Shown here one piece after another: positions 56,945 through 64,000 of a stretch of 64,000 bases of DNA (position 1 is its first letter; every line of letters starts with the position of its first letter). Below the pieces are notes generated by a model. It saw only the letters and a program-made list of their open reading frames with translations, made no database searches and was not told the DNA's origin. The position numbers were made by a program, and so were the translations under genes. Origin of the DNA: Lojkania enalia (Eukaryota > Ascomycota > Dothideomycetes > Pleosporales); assembly GCA_010094045.1 (NCBI GenBank), contig ML986640.1, forward strand, positions 187,469 to 251,468, read 5' to 3'.

Positions 56945-57223
56945 TATAACGGCGTAGGTAAGATAATAGGTCTGAATATAGTATAAATCTACTTAGAGGC
57001 ATATAGGAGTGCGTGGGGGTTTAGGGACCTAAGAATTCTATTAACACCTATAGGCCTTGTATAAAAGGATATAGAAGAACTACCAAGCTACTTATAAGGG
57101 AGTGTACAACTATATACGGAAGGGAAAAGGGGTAGAACCGGGGGTAGAATAAGATAAGCGAAAAGCTTTAGGATAAGGTTATATATAAAGCTTTTCGTAG
57201 AACGATTTCTTTGCATCGTTACA
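56945..57223 (-). repeat. LTR of family 2 element (5' LTR in element orientation)
   Basis: 279 bp, TATAACGGCGTAGG to GCATCGTTACA. It is less RIP-affected than its partner and preserves the ..ACA terminus. Confidence 0.9.
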
Positions 57224-57228
57224 AATAG

Positions 57229-58470
57229 AAGCTCTAGAATAATATATAGACGAACACCTAAAGAAGGGAATAATTAGAGAATTAAACTTACTAGTAGTAC
57301 ACCCTATACTCTTTATAGATAAGAAAGGAATAATAGACCTACAAATATATATCGATTATTACACCCTTAATAACATTATAATTAAGAACTAATATCCTTT
57401 ACTACTTATTCGTAACTTAAGAGACTAACTAAGAGAAGCTACTATCTTTATAAAATTAGACATCTAGAATATATATTATTAAATCTATATTAAAGAAGGA
57501 GATAAATAGAAAATAGTATTTAGAATAAAAAAGAGACTTTTTAAATACCTAGTTATACTATTTAGACTTACTAATATACTAGCTACTTTTTAAAAACGAA
57601 TTAATAAGGTACTAAAACTCTACCTTAGATAATTCTATATAGTATATTTAGACGATATTCTCGTATATTTAAAAATAAAACAGGAATATAAGAAATATGT
57701 TAAACAAGTACTACGCGTATTATAAGTAGTAAAATTATACCTTAAAATAAGAAAGTACAAATTCTATACTACGTAAATAGACTATATAGAATTTATTATT
57801 AAACTAAGACAACTATAAATAGACCTAAATAAATTAGTAGCAATTAGAAACTAGCTAACTCTAAAATTAGTTAAAGACGTCTAATCCTTTATAGGATTTT
57901 ATAACTTCTACTAAACTTTTATAGATAATTAGAGTAATATAACTACACCCTTAACTCAACTATTAAAGAAGGATGTTACTTTTATATAGAGGAACGAATA
58001 AGAGAAAGCCTTCTAGGAAGTTAAGAAGCAATTTTAACAAGAACTAGTACTAAAACTCTACAACCTAGAAAAGAAAGCTTTTATAGAAACCGACGTATTA
58101 GGAATAAGAATAGCTAGAATCCTTATATAGATCTATAATAGGAAATAATATCTAGTAGCGTACTATTTACGAAAACTTATACTAGTAGAGATAAATTATA
58201 ATATATATAACCAAGAACTTCTAGCTATTATAGTATACTTTAAAGAATAGCATGTGTACCTATAAGAAGTAAAATAGTAAACTAAAGTCTATTATAATTA
58301 TAAAAACTTTACTATTTTTCTTACTACTAAAACTCTTACCCCTAGATAGATTAGATAGTTATAAGAACTAGCTATATTTAACTTTAAGATTATCTATATT
58401 AGTAGAAAATAAAACCGAAGAGTAGACGTATTAAGTAGACTACTAGGATACGAGTAAGAAAAGGGAACTA
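57229..58470 (+). pseudogene. Reverse transcriptase and RNase H of element 1, remainder
   Basis: VHPILFIDKKGIIDLQIYID, TIFIKLDI, FKYLVILFRLTNILATF and VYLDDILVYLK (YLDD intact near 57650), then RNase H pieces KAFIETDVLG and YNQELLAII. Many TAA/TAG stops. Confidence 0.85.
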
Positions 58471-58599
58471 CAGCTATACTACTAAGAAAATAATAAGATA
58501 GAAGTATAGTATATAATTATCTAAGACTTACAGCAACAACTATTATTAAAGAAGTAAGCTAGATAATACTAGTTAGATTAGTAATAGATAGAATACCCG

Positions 58600-59650
58600 A
58601 AGAACTCTAAGAATAAGAACTAGAATAGATAGATAGACTAATATATATCTACGACCGAATCTATATACTAGCTAAGATTAGAAAAGAATTTATTAGGTAA
58701 TTTTATAAAGCCTCTACCTACGGATACTAAAGAATAGAAAAAACGCTAGAATAAATCTTTAGAGGATTCTACTTTCCTAAAGTAAGAGAATAGGTAAAGA
58801 ATATATTATAAGAATATATAGATTACTAATAAAATAAACCTAATAGATATATACCCTATAGACTATTATAAAATCTAAAAACATCTACTAGACTATAAAT
58901 AGAAATTACTATAAACTTTATCGTTAAACTACTAAAGTTAAAAGACTATCTTAAAGGAGAAATATACAACTCTATTATAATAATTATAGATAGACTTATA
59001 AAATATACCTACTTTATCCCCTGTAATAAAGTATTATTAGTAGAATAAGTTGTAAACATCTTTCTAAAATAGATTATAGTATAATATAGAGTACTATTAA
59101 AAATAATTATAGACTAAGATATTAAGTTTATTTTAAAGTTTTAGTAAATAATTATAAACTTACTAGGAATTAAATATAAGATATCTATAGCATTCCACCT
59201 GTAAATAGATAGATAGATAGAATAAATAAACTAAATAGTAGAGTAATACCTATAATACTACCTTAACTACTAATAAAATAATTGAGTAATACTACTACTA
59301 ATAGTATAACTTATATATAATAGTACTATATATAGTATAACTGGAGTATTACTATTTATAGTAAACTATAGATATAAACTAAAAACCTATAATACTCTAA
59401 TTAAAGTAGTATTATAGGTATTATAAATATAGGAATAAGTCGAGATTATTTAATAAACGTAAGACTTACTAAAGAAAGACTTCTAGTTCCTATAATATAT
59501 TATAAAGAAATACTATAATAAGAAATATAAACAACTACTTTACTTTAAGAAGGGAGAAAAAGTTTAGCTGCTATGATAAAATATTTAAAGTAAATAATTA
59601 AATAGTAAACTAGACTATATTAAAATTAGACTATACGAGATTAAAGAATA
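58600..59650 (+). pseudogene. Integrase of element 1
   Basis: Pieces in order: YGY-stop-RIEKTLE, IIIIIDRLIKYTYFIP (first Asp), IIID-stop-DIKFILKF (second Asp) and IAFHL-stop-IDR-stop-IE-stop-IN near 59190, covering the D,D,E core. The zinc-finger part before it is degraded. Confidence 0.75.
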
Positions 59651-60029
59651 AATATTACCCGTAAACTATTAACTTAAGTTACTTACAACTATAAAAATCT
59701 ACCTAACCTTCTATATTATATTTATAGAAAAGACACCTTAAGACGCTGAACTAGTAATATATAAGACGGATATATACGGAGAAGATTAGGAATAGGAAGT
59801 TAAGAAAATAATAAGATATAAAATATAGAATAGTAAATAATACTATCTAATTAAGTAGTTAAGAATAGATAAATATAGGAACTTATAGAGTAATACCTAA
59901 AAACTAGAAGAAAACTTTAGCCTTACAGTATTGCAGGTATATTATAAAACCCGAATTTATAAAGAAAATCTAGAGATAGAGTAGTAGGATTAAATAATAT
60001 TAGCTATATTATAGGAGGCGACTCCGCTT

Positions 60030-60300
60030 TAAGAAGAAGACCCGCTTTATAATCCGCTTCTTTCTCTTCCTTAAGCTGCTCCTACACACGTTTATAATCC
60101 TCTACCTATCTATATTTCGCTTGTTTACAAATCTTATAAAGACGCTAAATCTTTACGCGAGCTACTACCACCTTATTAAAAAGTTGTTCTAATTCTTTCT
60201 AGGCTAGATAAATCTCCTCCTCCAGCTTTACAACTTTAACATCCTACTTTACTATTAGAAAGAGTTAGGAATAAACTAGTAGTACGGGAATATAATATAT
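60030..60300 (-). pseudogene. Antisense coiled-coil reading frame at the 3' end of element 1
   Basis: The minus strand reads VKVVKLEEEIYLA-stop-KELEQLFNKVVVARV, then KICKQAKYR-stop-VEDYKRV and EQLKEEKEADYKAGLLL, with only TAG stops that fit CAG (Gln). It looks like a coiled coil and resembles a coiled-coil tail often seen beside fungal transposon frames. It runs opposite to gag-pol and lies between integrase and the 3' LTR. Confidence 0.5.
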
Positions 60301-60619
60301 AAGCAATCTAAGTATCGCGATCTATATTATATAATAAGTATATACTAGTATAAAGGTACTCTAAATAATATAACTTTTTAGATATCTTTTTCTTATCTAT
60401 TTTATAAATTAACTTTTTATAGGAATACTAGAAATAAGGTATAATCGTCTTACCTAAATAGTCTATACAATCAGTATAATAGTATCTACCTAGAATTAAA
60501 TAGTAAAGGGGAGGTATTAGGAATATATATAATCTTAGCGAAAGTAGTATATTAATCCTACTATATACTAGTTTAAAATAGGAAAATTCTCGGGCTAAAA
60601 GCTTAGAAAGAGAAGGTAG

Positions 60620-60985
60620 TATTACGGATGTTCTTATAGGAATCCCTATTCTAGATCTAATTAAGATCTAGGACTCTATATAGTTAGAAAAATAAAGCTA
60701 ATATAAGATATATAATATACTTAGCAGCTTAATTAATTAAATAATTAAGTATATTTAGTCGCTCAGTTAACTAAGTAACTAAATAAGAAGAATAGTAAGG
60801 GAACTAAATTATATTTAACAACCTTACAACTTTAACCTTTATAGCTCTTTATAGTTAACTTAAATATCTTTCGTATACTCTACTTATATACTTCTATTAT
60901 AAGTCTATAAGAAAAATCTCCTATAGTATATAATTACTCTTAGTTATTATCCTGTCCTATACCTAGCTAATTAGAGGCCGTTATA
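60620..60985 (+). repeat. 3' LTR of element 1
   Basis: It begins TATTACGGATG and ends GGCCGTTATA. It is longer than the 5' LTR through an internal duplication of roughly 35 bp (AGCTTAATTAATTAAATAAT... then CAGTTAACTAAGTAACTAAA). A purine-rich tract (AGAAAGAGAAGGTAG) lies directly upstream. Confidence 0.88.
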
Positions 60986-62609
60986 TATAGGCTAATAGTA
61001 ACTATCTATACTAGTTTAGGAGGGAATTAGGGCTATTATAAATAGGTTCTAGTATAAAAAAATTTCTTTAAGAAAGTATTTACTAGTAAAAGCTAATATA
61101 TATAATTACTTATAAAGATATATTTATATATTAATATAATATTAAATAAAGTTTTTATAGTAAATATAATTAACCTATATATTAGCTGGTACTACTATTA
61201 TAATAGTTTATTAATATTGTAATTTTTTTTATATATAGTAATAAGTATTTACTAACCTTAATATATTACTAGATTACTATTAACTAAGCTTTCTTAACTA
61301 AATAATAACTTCTACTCTATATATATTATTATATATTTCTAGAACTATTAATTATTAAAGTATTACTAATACTTTATAGAAAAAAATTAATTAATATACT
61401 ACTCTACTTACTTTTTAGAGCCTCTTTAGAGGCTTTCTAGATTATCTACTTTTAGGCTATATATATACTCGCTTACGGATAGTATATAATATTTACCTTT
61501 TAGTCTCTAAGATTAAAAAAATATAAGTATTATACCTTATAAAATAAAAAGTACAACCCTATATAAATCGTATCTAATACTAGTAGAGTATTTACTACTA
61601 ATATATTTATAGATCTTCTTCTACTATAAGAAGGAGTTTCTAGTCCTCTAGGACTATCTTAAACTATAGGTAGCAGCCTAATATATAGAAGATAAGAAGG
61701 ATAAAAAGATAGCTTTTAAAGCTTTTTTAGAGTCTATTTATAATCTAGCGCTTATAGCTTAGGTTATAAAGAGTTAGAAAGCTAGCCTTTTTAAAGCTAG
61801 TATCTAAATAGCTTTATTCTACTAGAGTATTAAATTGCTCTATTAGGTTTTAACTTTAGAGACTCTAATATCTAGCTTTTAAGCTAATATTATAGCGCTT
61901 TTAGGCGGTTAAGAATAAGGTAGAGGAGGTTTAAGGGGAGTCTAGAAGAAAGGAAGAAGAAGAAGAAGAATAGAAGAGAAGAGAACTAGAGAGGTATCTA
62001 ATAGCCTACTATTAAACCCTCTAAATATTATAGAAGAGTAATTTTAGGCTTATACTTTAGTTTTTTTTTTAAATCTACTACTTAACTCTTATATATTATT
62101 ATCTACTAGGTAATCTATATTCTCTATACTATTCTTATATACCTTAATCTATTAATTAGAGCTTTTAAAAGTTTTAGGCAATTTAGATACTTATTATAAA
62201 AAGCTTTTAATTTATAAAGTAAACCTATAAAATTTAAAGTTTTATACTAGATTAGATTAGAATTATATTCTACCTATTTTATATAGTATTTAAGGGTCTT
62301 ATAATATAATTTACTAGCTAGTATTTCTTTAACCTCCTACTCTTCTACCCTATTAATAGCGATAGTAGGTGGTTTTAGAACTTCTTATCTAGGTAGAAAG
62401 TCCTAGGAGTTCTTATATAGTAGGTTTAGTATAAAGATATTATATATACTTAACTCTAGAGGTAGTTATAGATAGTATAAGTTTCTAACCTACTCTAGTA
62501 CTTTAAAAGAGCCCTTCTATTAATTAGATAGCTTTTAACTTAGTCTTTAAACTATAAAGTTCTTAGTATTTAAATAGACTATATTATTAATCTACTAATT
62601 AATTAGTTA
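60986..62609 (-). mobile_element. Family 2 copy 2', right piece
   Basis: It resumes with TATAGGCTAATAG and follows the sequence of 50326-51935 of the complete family 2 element with mainly transition differences, through the 3' region and chromodomain. It stops abruptly at TA 62608-62609, where the next transposon starts. Confidence 0.85.
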
Positions 62610-64000
62610 ACGTATAGTATAAGTAAGCTGATTATCTAAGCGAGCTAATTATAATATTAAGACTATACTAAAATCGCGACTACTTTTCGCAAAATATTAT
62701 ACTTTCTTATATTCTATTATACTATATAGTATAGTAGCCTATTCTTCTATATCTATAATTTTATTTTTATACGTCCGTGAGTTATATCTAGCCTTACTAT
62801 ACTACCTACAACACCTTTAAATCGGCTGGTCTCTATTAACACGCGCTTTCTTCCTACTCTTCTTCTTATTAATATAAGTACTAAACTCTTTTAGAGCAGT
62901 TAATTAAATACCTTCTTTAATTATTAGGTTATCTTCCTTCTATATATACTTTCTTTTATACGATTAATGTTGTATAGTAGCCTTATTAGCTATTTAAAGC
63001 TTAGCAACTTAAGTACATAATAGTATATTTTTATATATTATATACGCAGCACCCTTTATAAACTATTTAAACGCCTCTACTATTAAAATAGATAAGTTAT
63101 TTAGGTACTTTTAAACTCTTAATTAAACGTATATAGATTAAAACCTAAATTTAATAGGATTATTTAGTATTTTTAACTTCTAAGGGGTATCTTTAATTAT
63201 AAGAAGTATTAACGTATATAGTCGAATTTTAAACTTTAATAGTACTATATCTGGGTTAAATAGAACTAGGCTAGCGTCTTAAAAGCTACTTAAAATATTA
63301 CTCTTTATAATTGCTGCGTTAAAAGCTACTTTAAAGTAGAGTAAGAACTTAATTTTTATAATGTAGTTAATATAACCGCGTATTAGCTGCTCGACTTAGC
63401 GCCTATACACAGTTTTTAAAGGCGAGAAATAACCTATATCTAATAGTTGTAGTAGATATAATAAATATAGAGGTATATAGAGAGTAATAATATTCTTTTT
63501 CTTATAGAGCTACCTGAATTTAAGCGAGTTATAGCTCTTATAGCTGTTAAGAATTAGTAATTAATATATACTAATAGTGCGATCCTTTATATATACGTTA
63601 AAGTACTTTAACTACTTAATACTAATATTATTTATTATCTAGCCGTTATTAGTAACCTATATAGCTTAGGTTAGTAGAATATTATCTTCTTTATACTATA
63701 TAGAGAGGTGGTAGGTACTTATAAAGATAATAAAAGGTAGTATCGCCTATTCTATCGCGTTAATACCCTAGATAACTATAGTCTACTCGCAATTACCTAG
63801 CTAGAGCTACTTTAGTCGATTCTATCTTTTAGAGCTAGTAACTACTACTTCTATTAATATTATATCTATTATAAAGTCTAATTTATTAAAGTTATATATA
63901 TCTTTATTAATAATACTATATTTAGCTTTTATATTCTATATAAGGTAGAACTAGTCTTCTATAATCTTAGAATCCTTATATTTAGCTCTTAAATAGTCGT
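62610..64000 (-). mobile_element. pogo/Fot1-like DNA transposon, RIP-decayed, running off the window
   Basis: It begins ACGTATAGTATAAGTAAGCT directly after TA, fitting the TA target of Tc1/mariner-pogo elements. The minus strand (about 63900 down to 63300) reads INAIE-stop-AILPFIIFISTYHLSI, VTNNG and LLILNSYKSYNSLKFR, then PLKTVY and VEQLIRGYINYI, in the order of a DDE_1/CENP-B-like transposase (consensus around the second Asp: LILDGHxSHxS). The N-terminal part would lie beyond 64000. Confidence 0.75.

Larger units (their letters stand above)
50032..57223 (-). mobile_element. Complete Ty3/Gypsy chromovirus-type element (family 2) nested in element 1
   Basis: 7192 bp between 279-bp LTRs (50032-50310 and 56945-57223), flanked by target duplication AATAG (50027-50031 and 57224-57228). 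Minus orientation is shown by the polypurine tract complement beside the left LTR and by coding pieces on the minus strand: gag with zinc knuckle about 56200-55480, RT with YLNDIFIYSKDEA about 53935-53885, and a chromodomain about 51640-51470. All frames are destroyed by RIP-type stops. Confidence 0.9.
46955..60985 (+). mobile_element. Ty3/Gypsy LTR retrotransposon (element 1), RIP-inactivated and split
   Basis: Bounded by LTRs 46955-47286 and 60620-60985 and by the 5-bp target duplication TATAG (46950-46954 and 60986-60990). Plus-strand order: gag, protease, RT (first part), foreign insert 50032-57223, RT (rest), RNase H, integrase, polypurine tract, LTR. Without the insert the element is about 6.8 kb. 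No open frame survives; nearly every stop is explained by C-to-T or G-to-A change. Confidence 0.9.

Noticed and set aside
45491..64000. Low-complexity AT-rich DNA as a centromere or mitochondrial insert
   Set aside because: Readable gag, RT, integrase, chromodomain and transposase traces with LTRs and target duplications explain most of it as nested, RIP-mutated transposons.
1..64000. CRISPR arrays, operons, bacterial-type promoters or integrated phage
   Set aside because: Gene structure is intron-containing and fungal; no regular spacer-repeat arrays were seen.

Overview
The window is nuclear DNA of a filamentous ascomycete (Pezizomycotina). The evidence is short GT-AG introns of roughly 45-130 nt, fungal-only families (NST1, AA9 lytic polysaccharide monooxygenase, DUF6604, a DUF7025-type AAA ATPase, fungal ankyrin proteins), a fungal mitochondrial ribosomal protein, and a long AT-rich block in which transposon copies differ only by C/T and G/A transitions, the mark of repeat-induced point mutation (RIP). 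I cannot fix the class or species from sequence alone.

Layout. 0.3-2.1 kb: a degenerate tandem repeat of about 60 bp. 2.6-26 kb: ordinary euchromatic genes: a CSC1/OSCA-type membrane channel (-), a secreted AA9 oxidase (-), a 3.8 kb gene-free interval with small degenerate repeats, phosphoacetylglucosamine mutase AGM1 (-, with 14-nt and 15-nt microexons), mitochondrial ribosomal protein mL40/MRPL28 (+), the Rho2 GTPase (-), NST1 (+) and a DUF7025-AAA ATPase (+). AGM1 (UDP-GlcNAc supply) and RHO2 (cell-wall signalling) both feed wall synthesis; this is common biology, not evidence of a cluster.

26-36 kb is a decayed accessory patch: a broken DUF6604 gene, a broken ankyrin-repeat gene, a 1.25 kb element with 149-bp terminal inverted repeats and an internal hairpin, then an intact two-exon DUF6604 gene. 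35.7-44 kb returns to conserved genes: ISA2 (-) and kynureninase (+) share a short divergent promoter; DNA polymerase alpha POL1 (-) and oligoribonuclease REX2 (+) share another one carrying MBF/E2F-like cell-cycle motifs. A broken fungal protein-kinase gene follows (44.3-45.2 kb).

From about 45.5 kb to the end the base composition switches abruptly to AT-rich, TpA-rich sequence without open frames. I resolve it as nested transposons: a possible LINE RNase H remnant; a minus-strand chromodomain Ty3/Gypsy copy (family 2, copy 2') split by a plus-strand Gypsy element 1 (46955-60985, TSD TATAG); element 1 is split within its reverse transcriptase by a complete family 2 element (50032-57223, TSD AATAG, 279-bp LTRs); copy 2' is broken again at 62610 by a pogo/Fot1-like DNA transposon that runs off the window. 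All coding parts are full of RIP-type stops. The insertion order can be read directly from the target-site duplications.
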